Assembly: GCA_902798545.1 (NCBI GenBank)
Contig: CADBWQ010000005.1
Location: forward strand, 48,381-112,380
Length of the DNA stretch: 64,000 nt
Reading direction: 5' to 3'
From: Oscillospiraceae bacterium
GTDB lineage: Bacteria > Bacillota > Clostridia > Oscillospirales > Oscillospiraceae
This document shows positions 51,238 through 58,596 of this stretch, one piece after another (within the stretch, counting starts at the first letter, position 1; the number at the start of each line of letters is the position of its first letter). The notes under the pieces are model-generated. The model searched no databases, was not told the origin of the DNA, and worked only from the letters and a program-made list of their open reading frames with translations. Position numbers and translations under genes: made by a program.

Positions 51238-52626
51238 ATGGTTGAGCAGGACGGAAATGTGTTCATCGATGAAAACGATCCTGTTGGCGAGCGTTCCGAA
51301 ACCTCCTGGTATGGGACGGAATACCGCCGGAAATACAGTCATGAAGACTATTCAGACGCACATTACGAGCCCGCGGATGAGAGTACGGTTCCGCCGCGCT
51401 ATTACACGCCGCCGGAGCGGACCGGGAGAGAATCTCATGCCTCCCGGCAAAAACGTCCGGGCGGCAGGAGCACCGGCGTAATCTGTGCCTTCCTGGCGGC
51501 GGGACTGCTTGGCGGTGCCTGCGGCGCCGGACTGACGGGTTATCTGCTCAATGAAAGAATCCATACGCTGGAGACTGGTTTTGCCTCGTGTGAAACCGCG
51601 CTGGAGGAAACCCGCGCGGCGGCTGAAACAAGAGTTCAGCCGGATCCGGAACTGAAGGGGGAAACCCTCCTTTCCGATGTGATGAGTCCCTCTCGTATTT
51701 ATGATCTCGCCGTCAGACAGGCGGTCGGCATCCGGACGGAAGTCACGATGACAAACTTCTTCGGGATGACGAGTTCCGGTGCCGTAAGCGGTTCCGGATT
51801 CATCATCTCTGACGACGGATACATTCTGACAAATTATCATGTTGTCGAAGATGCGTATAACGGGCGCTTCAACATCGAGGTTATGACCTATGACGGGAGT
51901 AAGTACTCGGCTTTCATCGTCGGTGTCGAACCTGCCAACGACCTCGCTGTTCTGAAAATCGAAGCGGAAGGCCTGAGTGCTGCCGTTTTCGGGGACAGTG
52001 ACCGGCTGCATGTCGGGGATGCGGTCTATGCGGTGGGGAATCCCCTGGGTGAGCTGGAATTCAGCATGTCTACCGGCTACGTGAGTGCGCTGGACCGTGT
52101 GATCAATACGCAGGAGAGCGAATCAATCAACATGTTCCAGATTGACGCCGCCGTGAACGAGGGCAACTCCGGCGGGCCGCTCTACTCGGCTGACGGTTCC
52201 GTCGTCGGAATCGTGACGGCGAAGTATTCTTCCTCCGGTGTGGAGGGACTGGGGTTTGCCATCCCTATCAACGATGCAAAGTCAATCGCGGATGATCTGA
52301 TTACCAAAGGCTATGTTACCGGGAAGGCCTATATGGGCGTGAGCCTGGATAACCGCTATAATTCCATGTACAGCCAGTATTACGGCATGCCGCTGGGGGC
52401 CTATGTATCCGACGTGACACCGGGCAGCGCTGCGGCGAAAGCCGGTGTGCAGGTCGGAGACATCATCACGGCAGTTGGGGAGTATACGGTCAGCGCCTAT
52501 GATGAACTGAAAATTGCGCTGCGTCACTTCTCGGCGTTTGAAAGCACGGATTTGACCGTCTTTCGCGGCGGCAGTGAGATGAAGCTGCCGATCACCTTTG
52601 ATGAAGCAACGCCGGAGAACAGTTGA
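51238..52626 (+). CDS. HtrA-like membrane-anchored serine protease (second copy)
   Basis: A 462-residue protein. It has an acidic, tyrosine-rich cytoplasmic stretch of about 75 residues, one glycine/alanine-rich membrane helix at about 80-103, a trypsin-like domain with His201, Asp235 and Ser311 (GNSGGP), and a PDZ domain from about 365. It acts on misfolded exported proteins outside the membrane. GAGAGGG precedes the ATG. It stands alone behind a palindromic promoter and is followed by a terminator, unlike the kinase-coupled copy at 13467; the two probably answer different signals. Confidence 0.93.
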   Translation: MVEQDGNVFIDENDPVGERSETSWYGTEYRRKYSHEDYSDAHYEPADESTVPPRYYTPPERTGRESHASRQKRPGGRSTGVICAFLAAGLLGGACGAGLTGYLLNERIHTLETGFASCETALEETRAAAETRVQPDPELKGETLLSDVMSPSRIYDLAVRQAVGIRTEVTMTNFFGMTSSGAVSGSGFIISDDGYILTNYHVVEDAYNGRFNIEVMTYDGSKYSAFIVGVEPANDLAVLKIEAEGLSAAVFGDSDRLHVGDAVYAVGNPLGELEFSMSTGYVSALDRVINTQESESINMFQIDAAVNEGNSGGPLYSADGSVVGIVTAKYSSSGVEGLGFAIPINDAKSIADDLITKGYVTGKAYMGVSLDNRYNSMYSQYYGMPLGAYVSDVTPGSAAAKAGVQVGDIITAVGEYTVSAYDELKIALRHFSAFESTDLTVFRGGSEMKLPITFDEATPENS

Positions 52627-52694
52627 CGGAATCCCCATTGCTTTTCTTTTTGATACTTTTCTACTCCTATATCCTCTCTTTTCTCCCTTAACGG

Positions 52695-52729
52695 AGACCC
52701 GCAGGCTTTCTGGCCTGCGGGTCTTTGTT
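52695..52729 (+). terminator. Intrinsic terminator after the second htrA
   Basis: AGACCCGCAGGC at 52695-52706 pairs perfectly with 52713-52724 and is followed by TTGTTT. Confidence 0.85.
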
Positions 52730-52739
52730 TCGGCAGAAA

Positions 52740-52766
52740 GTTCCCTCCGCCGGGGGCGGAGGGAAC
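52740..52766 (-). terminator. Hairpin terminator of the SH3 lipoprotein gene
   Basis: GTTCCCTCCGCC pairs perfectly with 52755-52766 around GGG. On the minus strand TTTCTGCC follows, a short T-run. Confidence 0.65.
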
Positions 52767-52813
52767 CGGAACAATCTGCTTATTCACATTTTTACGTCGC
52801 AATCAGGATTTGA

Positions 52814-53602
52814 TCAGCCAATGGGGGTACCACCGAAGGGATCGGGACCCAGATCAGGGGTATTGACAACAGTGCCGCCCGAGGTCGTGTTAGAGACCGG
52901 GCCATCGGGGACGATGACAAGACCGGCCCCGTTGCCGTCTCCAACCACAAACCCGTTCGAGGGAATGCTCGCGGCATTGCTGCCGACATAGCCGGTGGTG
53001 ACATACTCACTCCTGACATAGCCGGCTTCGCCGTTGATGACGACTTCGGTCCAGCCGTTCTCGGTGCCGAGAATGGCCACATAGGTGCCGCTGTCATAAG
53101 TGGCAAGGATGCGCGCGCTGGTGCTCGGGCCTCCGCGGAGGTTTACACCGTTGGCGTTGAGGTGGCCGTCGATTGCGTTTTCGGGAATCGTGACACCATC
53201 AGGCAGAATTGTCGATGCAAAGGCCGCGTCATAGGAGTAAGGCGTGGGTGTCGGGCTCGGAGAAGCGGACGGACTGGGAGAGACAGCGGCCGTTGCGGCA
53301 ACGGGATTGCCATTGGCATCGGTCGGAACAGGCTCATTGGTGACAGCTACTGTGGGGGACACCGAGGGCATCGGCATCGGAACTGTTGTCACGGCGACCG
53401 GCGGAACCGACACGGTGGGCGTCGGCGTGGGCGTCGGTGTGGGCGAGGGCGGCGCGGTTTCCACGACGACCTCTTTGGTGGGCTCAGGCTCCGCTGTTGC
53501 AGCCGGTTCGGTCTGAACCGTGCGCTGGCCGCAGGCAGCCAGAGAAAAAACAAGAACAGCAATCAGCAGGAGCATTCCTGCGATACGAAACAGCTTATTC
53601 AT
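52814..53602 (-). CDS. SH3-domain lipoprotein with proline/threonine linker
   Basis: From ATG 53602 (GAGGAGG site) this is 262 residues. A signal peptide ends in the lipobox LAAC at residues 21-24, so Cys24 would be lipidated and anchored to the outer membrane face. Residues about 35-125 are a Pro/Thr/Val/Ser-rich spacer with PTPTPTPT repeats, fit to span the wall. A bacterial SH3 domain at about 140-205 (NGVNLRGGPSTSARIL, WTEVVINGEAGYVRSEYV) probably binds peptidoglycan. The glycine/asparagine-rich tail is unassigned. It has its own promoter and is divergent from the DUF1002 gene. Confidence 0.88.
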   Translation of the reverse strand: MNKLFRIAGMLLLIAVLVFSLAACGQRTVQTEPAATAEPEPTKEVVVETAPPSPTPTPTPTPTVSVPPVAVTTVPMPMPSVSPTVAVTNEPVPTDANGNPVAATAAVSPSPSASPSPTPTPYSYDAAFASTILPDGVTIPENAIDGHLNANGVNLRGGPSTSARILATYDSGTYVAILGTENGWTEVVINGEAGYVRSEYVTTGYVGSNAASIPSNGFVVGDGNGAGLVIVPDGPVSNTTSGGTVVNTPDLGPDPFGGTPIG

Positions 53603-53651
53603 GGCTTCCTCCTCATGGAAAATCATGCAAATGTAATTTTGCGTAACTTAT

Positions 53652-53678
53652 ATTATACCAAAATGTAATATTTGTCAA
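53652..53678 (-). promoter_or_regulatory. Promoter of the SH3 lipoprotein gene
   Basis: On the minus strand TTGACA (53678-53673) and TATAAT (53657-53652) are separated by 15 bases; using TAATAT two bases further gives 17. Confidence 0.6.
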
Positions 53679-53804
53679 TGCGGGAAAGAAGAAATCCCTG
53701 AAAAACGGGCTCATTCGGATGGTAGTATACGAGTTTTCCAATTTGGCGTCAAGACAATTGGCGGCGAAAAGTACGAAATTGAGGAATTCTTAATATTTAC
53801 TGCC

Positions 53805-53833
53805 TTTTCATGTGCCGGATTCTGTGATACGAT
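53805..53833 (+). promoter_or_regulatory. Weak promoter of the DUF1002 gene
   Basis: TTTTCA at 53805-53810, 17 bases, TACGAT at 53828-53833, 49 bases before the start. Confidence 0.4.
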
Positions 53834-53881
53834 GCGATCTGCGAAGAATGGACTCTCTCTGTGTATGGAGGATATGGAATC

Positions 53882-54775
53882 ATGAATAGATGCATACGGA
53901 AGTTCCTGTCCGTTTTACTGATTATGACAATTGTGATTGCTGCGGTGCTGCCTGCGGCGGCCAGTGCCGACGCCGATATGCGTCGCGCGGTGGTAGGTGC
54001 GGACCTGACGGAAGAGCAGATCGAATCTGTTTACCAGCTTCTCGGAATCCGGCGCGGCGATGTCCAGGAGCTGCGCCTGTCCAATGCAGAGGAGCATGCA
54101 GCATTGGACGGCTATCTGGATCAGGCCATCATCGGGACCAAATCCATGTCCTGTGTTCTGCTGGAGCTGATGCCGCAGAACAGCGGCATCAGCGTCAATG
54201 TACAGAATGTCAGCTGGTGCACGCCGGAGATGTATCGCAGCGCACTGGTGACCGCGGGACTCACAGATGCAAGGATCACAGTGGCAGCACCGTTTCCGGT
54301 GAGCGGCACAGCCGCGCTCGCCGGGATCTACAAGGCCTATGAGGACATGACCGGACAGAAGCTGGACACCGCGGCCAAAGACGTCAGCACCCGGGAGCTC
54401 ACCGTCACTGGCGAACTCGCCAACGAGATCGGCAGCTCCGACTCGACATCCATTGTCAACGAACTGAAGCAGATACTGAACGAGACCGTCAGCATGAGCG
54501 ATGAGGAGCTGCATGCCCGGATCCGGAAAATCGCCTCCGGGTACGGCGTGAATCTCACGGAGAGCCAGGTCCGGAGACTTGCAGAGCTCTGCCGCTCCAT
54601 GGAGAAGCTCAACCCCGATGCCCTGACACAGCGTGCGGATGATATTCAGAGTACGCTCGAAAAGGTCTCGGAGGCGAAGGATCAGGTTGTCGGCTTTATG
54701 CAGACCATGAAGCAGTTCTTCCAGTCGATCCGGGATTTCTTTGACAGGGTCGCTTCACTTTTCGATGGACGATGA
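53882..54775 (+). CDS. DUF1002 exported protein
   Basis: From ATG 53882 (GGAGG site) this is 297 residues. A signal peptide covers about residues 1-30, cleaved near AAASA. The body matches the DUF1002 family: DLTEEQIESVYQLLGI, a VQNVSWCTPEMYR segment and PVSGTAALAGIYKAYE. The C-terminal third is helical, with a MQTMKQFFQSIRDFFDRV amphipathic end. Relatives such as Bacillus YpuA are secreted or wall-associated and of unknown function. It precedes prfA by 25 bases. Confidence 0.85.
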   Translation: MNRCIRKFLSVLLIMTIVIAAVLPAAASADADMRRAVVGADLTEEQIESVYQLLGIRRGDVQELRLSNAEEHAALDGYLDQAIIGTKSMSCVLLELMPQNSGISVNVQNVSWCTPEMYRSALVTAGLTDARITVAAPFPVSGTAALAGIYKAYEDMTGQKLDTAAKDVSTRELTVTGELANEIGSSDSTSIVNELKQILNETVSMSDEELHARIRKIASGYGVNLTESQVRRLAELCRSMEKLNPDALTQRADDIQSTLEKVSEAKDQVVGFMQTMKQFFQSIRDFFDRVASLFDGR

Positions 54776-54794
54776 GCGGCGGCTGTGATAGAAT
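54766..54794 (+). promoter_or_regulatory. Promoter placed for a leaderless prfA transcript
   Basis: TGGACG at 54766-54771 (four matches to TTGACA), a 17-base spacer ending TGA, and TAGAAT at 54789-54794. The prfA ATG is at 54801, six bases on. No ribosome site is visible, matching the layout before the GTPase-NYN gene. Confidence 0.45.
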
Positions 54795-54800
54795 ACAGAT

Positions 54801-55877
54801 ATGAATGAACAACGACTGAAACAGGTTCGACGCCAGTATGAGGAACTGCAGCAGCGTCTGCAGGAGCCCGCAACCTGGGAGAACCCGACACTCTATGCGG
54901 CACTGCAGCGCGACCTGCAGGAACTGACCCCGGTGGCAGAGGCCTATACGGCGTGGGAGAAGACGGGGGAACAGATCCGGGAAGCCGAGGAAATGCTCTC
55001 CGACCCGGAGATGAAAGAGATCGCCTGGGAGGAGAAACAGGCCCTGCTGAAGGAACTGGACCGGCAGGAGCATGAACTGCGCCTGCTGCTCCTGCCAAAG
55101 GACCCGAACGACGGCAAGAACGTGATTATGGAGATCCGGGCCGGCGTCGGCGGGGAAGAGGGGGCTCTTTTTGCCTCCGACCTCTACAGAATGTATGCCC
55201 TCTATGCGGAAACCAGACGCTGGAAGATTGAGGTTGTAAACCTCAATGAGACGGAGCTCGGCGGCATCAAGGAGATCAGTTTTGTGGTGGAGGGCGACAG
55301 CGCCTACTCCCGCATGAAGTATGAAGGCGGCGGACACCGGGTGCAGCGCGTGCCGGTGACCGAATCCGGCGGAAGAATCCATACCTCCGCGGCAACGGTT
55401 GCGGTCCTGCCGCAGGTGGAAGAAGTCGATTTCCGGCTGAACATGAATGAGCTGAAGATCGATACCTTCCGCTCTTCCGGGGCGGGCGGACAGCACGTCA
55501 ACAAGACAGAGAGTGCCATCCGGGTGACACACCTGCCCACGGGGCTTGTGGTGGAGTGTCAGGACGAGCGCAGTCAGTATAAGAACAAGGACCGGGCGCT
55601 TCAGATCATGCGCGCCAAGCTCTATGAGCGCGAGCAGGAAAAGCAGCACGCGGCGCTGGCGGCGGAGAGAAAGAGCCAGGTGGGCAGCGGCGATCGCAGT
55701 GACCGGATCCGGACGTACAACTTTCCGCAGAACCGTGTGACCGACCATCGGCTCACGGGCGACGGGCGCAGCTTCAATCTTGAGAGCGTGATCAACGGCA
55801 ATCTTGATCCGCTGATCGATGCGCTGACTGCGTCTGACCAGGCGGAAAAGCTGGCGGCTGGGGAGAGTGCGACATGA
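54801..55877 (+). CDS. prfA: Peptide chain release factor 1
   Basis: RF1 recognises UAA and UAG and triggers peptide release. The 358-residue protein has the normal length, with the GAGGQHVNKTES catalytic loop near residue 228, whose Gln is the target of PrmC (encoded at 22004). The stop-codon-reading PxT-type segment lies before it. The end overlaps the tsaC-coaE gene by 4 bases. The start lacks a Shine-Dalgarno site but sits 6 bases after a -10-like box. Confidence 0.97.
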   Translation: MNEQRLKQVRRQYEELQQRLQEPATWENPTLYAALQRDLQELTPVAEAYTAWEKTGEQIREAEEMLSDPEMKEIAWEEKQALLKELDRQEHELRLLLLPKDPNDGKNVIMEIRAGVGGEEGALFASDLYRMYALYAETRRWKIEVVNLNETELGGIKEISFVVEGDSAYSRMKYEGGGHRVQRVPVTESGGRIHTSAATVAVLPQVEEVDFRLNMNELKIDTFRSSGAGGQHVNKTESAIRVTHLPTGLVVECQDERSQYKNKDRALQIMRAKLYEREQEKQHAALAAERKSQVGSGDRSDRIRTYNFPQNRVTDHRLTGDGRSFNLESVINGNLDPLIDALTASDQAEKLAAGESAT

Positions 55878-57106
55878 CGACCTTGCGGATTCGAGACGAT
55901 ATTACGACAGCGGCGGAGCTTCTGCGCAGCGGAGGCCTTGTCGCTGTTCCCACGGAGACCGTCTACGGCCTCGCGGGCAACGGCCTGGACCCGGCGGTGA
56001 TCGAGTCCATCTATGAGGTGAAGGGCAGACCGGCTGTCAAGCCGATCTCTCTGATGGTGCCGGACGCCGCTGCCATCGACGGCCTCTGTACGGATGTTCC
56101 CGAAGCTGCAAAGGCGCTGGCGGCGCGTTTCTGGCCGGGACCGCTGACCCTGGTGCTGCAGGCGAAGGCGCATGTGCCGGAGATTCTTCGGGCGGGGGGC
56201 GCCACTGTCGGTCTGCGCTGTCCGAGGCAGAATCAGACCCTGGCACTGCTGAAAGCGGTGGACTTCCCGCTGGCGGTTCCGTCGGCGAACCCCTCCGGTG
56301 AAGAGAGCCCGAAGGATGCAGACCTCGTCCTCCGGTATTTCGACGGGAAGATCGGCGCCGTCATTGACGGCGGTGTCTGCGAACTGGGCTTTGAATCCAC
56401 GGTTCTGGACATGAGCCGAACGCCGTGGCGAATCCTGCGGCAGGGCTCGCTCCCGGCTGAAGATATCGCCGACGCGCTGGTCGGAGAGATGACGATTGTT
56501 GGCATCACCGGCGGAAGCGGCTGCGGAAAGACGACCGCGCTTCTGGAGCTGGAGAAGCGTGGCGGCCTGGTTCTGGACTGTGATGCGGTCTATCATGAAC
56601 TGCTGGAACAGGACGGGGCACTGATCCGGGAATTGGACCAGGCTTTCCCCGGCACGGTGGAGAACGGCAGGCTGCAGCGGAAGAAACTGGCTGCGGTGGT
56701 GTTCCGGGATGAGGAGAAGCTGAAGCGACTGAACGGGATCACCCATCGCCATATCGGTGACGAGATTCAACGCCGCCTGAGAGAATGGGCGATGCAGGGG
56801 GGTGAACTTGCCGCGCTGGACGCCATCGAACTCATCGGCAGCGGGCTGGCGGAGCGGTGCGATTTCACCGTGGCCGTCACAGCGCCGGAGGAGACCAGAA
56901 TCAGGCGAATCATGGCCAGGGACGGGATCAGCCGGCAGCAGGCGGAGCTCCGGGTCCATGCGCAGCGGCCGAATTCTTATTTTGAAGAAAACTGTGACCA
57001 TACGCTGACCAATGACAGCGACAGCGAAGACTTTATATGCAGATTCAATCAATTGATGGAGGATATTCTGAGAGATGGAAAACGTGAGAGACAGTCTGTT
57101 TTATGA
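55874..57106 (+). CDS. TsaC/Sua5 threonylcarbamoyl-AMP synthase fused to dephospho-CoA kinase
   Basis: A 410-residue two-domain protein. Residues about 1-200 are a YrdC/Sua5 domain (PTETVYGLAGN near 23, KGRPAVKPISLMV, SANPSGEESP, FESTVLD) that makes threonylcarbamoyl-adenylate for the t6A tRNA modification. Residues about 206-400 are CoaE, which phosphorylates dephospho-CoA in the last step of CoA synthesis: P-loop GGSGCGKTT near 212, DCDAVYHELL, and KRLNGITHRHI. A possible internal start, ATG 56489 after GGAGAG, could also make CoaE alone. It overlaps prfA by 4 bases and the M18 gene by 32. Confidence 0.9.
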   Translation: MTTLRIRDDITTAAELLRSGGLVAVPTETVYGLAGNGLDPAVIESIYEVKGRPAVKPISLMVPDAAAIDGLCTDVPEAAKALAARFWPGPLTLVLQAKAHVPEILRAGGATVGLRCPRQNQTLALLKAVDFPLAVPSANPSGEESPKDADLVLRYFDGKIGAVIDGGVCELGFESTVLDMSRTPWRILRQGSLPAEDIADALVGEMTIVGITGGSGCGKTTALLELEKRGGLVLDCDAVYHELLEQDGALIRELDQAFPGTVENGRLQRKKLAAVVFRDEEKLKRLNGITHRHIGDEIQRRLREWAMQGGELAALDAIELIGSGLAERCDFTVAVTAPEETRIRRIMARDGISRQQAELRVHAQRPNSYFEENCDHTLTNDSDSEDFICRFNQLMEDILRDGKRERQSVL

Positions 57107-58454
57107 GCCGAAAAACGGCTATGACCGGGTGGACACCGAGGAACGTCTGAAGATCGAGGACTACTGCCGGGAGTATATGGATTTCCTGAATACAGCCCGT
57201 ACCGAGCGCGAGGCCGTCCGCTATGCCATCGACAAAGCGGAGGAACACGGCTTTCGGCCGTACCGGGCGGGTGAGACGCTGAAGGCGGGAGACCGCATCT
57301 ACCGCTGCAACCGGGGCAAGGCGCTGATGCTGGCCGTGGTCGGGACAGAACCGCTGGACCATGGCAGTGTGATCGCCGGGGCCCATGTCGACTCCCCCCG
57401 GCTCGACCTGAAGCAGATCCCCCTGTATGAGCAGGATGAGCTCTGCTACTTCCGTACGCATTATTACGGCGGAATCAAGAAATACCAGTGGGTGGCAATC
57501 CCCCTGGAGCTGCACGGTGTCGTTTCCCTCAGAAATGGGGAGACGGTGGACGTCTGCATCGGGAGAGACCCGAAGGATCCGAAGTTCGTGATCACCGACC
57601 TCCTTCCGCATCTGGCAGCCGACCAGATGAAGAAGACCATGGCGGAGGGCATCACCGGCGAGGGACTGAACCTGCTGATCGGCAGTACGCCCTATGCCGA
57701 CGACGGCAAGGACCGGGTGAAGCTCGCGGTCATGAGCATGCTGAACGACGCTTACGGGATTACGGAGGAGGACTTCCTCTCCGCGGAACTCACAGCGGTA
57801 CCGGCTTTCGACGTCTGTGAGATCGGCGTGGACCGCTCCATGATCGGCGGATACGGCCATGACGACCGGGTCTGCGCCTGGGCGGAGCTGCGGGCAATCT
57901 TTGACCTCGAAATGCCCAGACGGACCTGCGTCTGTATCCTCGCAGACAAGGAGGAGATCGGTTCCGAGGGCGTGAGCGGTATGCAGAGCGCGGCATTCGA
58001 CTGCTTCATGGAAGATCTCTGCGCCTCGCAGGGTGTGGCGCTGCGCCGCTGCCTGGAGAACAGCTTCTGCCTCTCTGCCGATGTCACGGCGGCCTTTGAC
58101 CCACTCTACCCCGAGGTTTCCGAGAAGCGCAGCGAGTCCAAGTTCAACTATGGCATGGCGATCTGCAAGTACACCGGCGCCAGAGGCAAGTCTTCCACCA
58201 GCGATGCGTCTGCGGAGCTGGTCGGGTACCTGCGCGGCCTCTTTGACCGGGAAAAGGTCCTCTGGCAGATGGCCGAGATGGGAAAGGTCGACCAGGGCGG
58301 CGGCGGCACCATTGCCAAGTACATGGCAAACCGCAACATCGACACCATCGATGCCGGCGTGCCGGTGCTGAGCATGCACGCCCCGTTTGAAATCGTTGCT
58401 AAGCTCGACTGCTACATGACTTACAAGGGAATTCTGGCGGCATACCGCGACTGA
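57075..58454 (+). CDS. M18 family aminopeptidase
   Basis: A 459-residue cytoplasmic metallo-aminopeptidase that removes N-terminal residues from peptides. Metal and catalytic residues are in AGAHVDSPRLD near residue 97, ILADKEEIGSEG near 292, and the late MHAPFE near 435; GYGHDDRVCAW supplies another ligand. The start lies inside the CoaE frame, with GGAGGA about 11 bases upstream. Together with pepT it gives two peptidases in the window. A terminator follows. Confidence 0.94.
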   Translation: MENVRDSLFYEPKNGYDRVDTEERLKIEDYCREYMDFLNTARTEREAVRYAIDKAEEHGFRPYRAGETLKAGDRIYRCNRGKALMLAVVGTEPLDHGSVIAGAHVDSPRLDLKQIPLYEQDELCYFRTHYYGGIKKYQWVAIPLELHGVVSLRNGETVDVCIGRDPKDPKFVITDLLPHLAADQMKKTMAEGITGEGLNLLIGSTPYADDGKDRVKLAVMSMLNDAYGITEEDFLSAELTAVPAFDVCEIGVDRSMIGGYGHDDRVCAWAELRAIFDLEMPRRTCVCILADKEEIGSEGVSGMQSAAFDCFMEDLCASQGVALRRCLENSFCLSADVTAAFDPLYPEVSEKRSESKFNYGMAICKYTGARGKSSTSDASAELVGYLRGLFDREKVLWQMAEMGKVDQGGGGTIAKYMANRNIDTIDAGVPVLSMHAPFEIVAKLDCYMTYKGILAAYRD

Positions 58455-58476
58455 TATACGCAGAACGGAAATACAG

Positions 58477-58520
58477 AACCCGCGACAGGGGAAACGGTTT
58501 GTCCTCTGTCGCGGGTTTTC
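58477..58520 (+). terminator. Intrinsic terminator after the M18 gene
   Basis: AACCCGCGACAG at 58477-58488 pairs perfectly with 58506-58517, followed by TTTCC. It separates the convergent recG gene. Confidence 0.85.
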
Positions 58521-58596
58521 CTTCTGTTCGTATTCCGATTCCGGACTGCCGGCCGTGTCACGCATACAGAGGGTGCAGCGGCGGCTCTCGGCGGTG

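Noticed and set aside
53380-53500. Tandem repeat region (PTPTPT codons)
   Set aside because: In-frame coding repeats of a wall-spanning linker, not an independent DNA repeat; no CRISPR-like spacing exists anywhere in the window.
53244-53516. Glycine-rich plus-strand frame
   Set aside because: Antisense of the proline/threonine linker of the SH3 lipoprotein; low complexity only.
54741-54746. TTGACA inside the end of the DUF1002 gene as the prfA -35
   Set aside because: It is 42 bases from the nearest -10 candidate, far outside the allowed spacing.
55622-58565. Two long minus-strand frames (55622-57052 and 57045-58565)
   Set aside because: Antisense to prfA, tsaC-coaE and the M18 gene, each confirmed by motifs.
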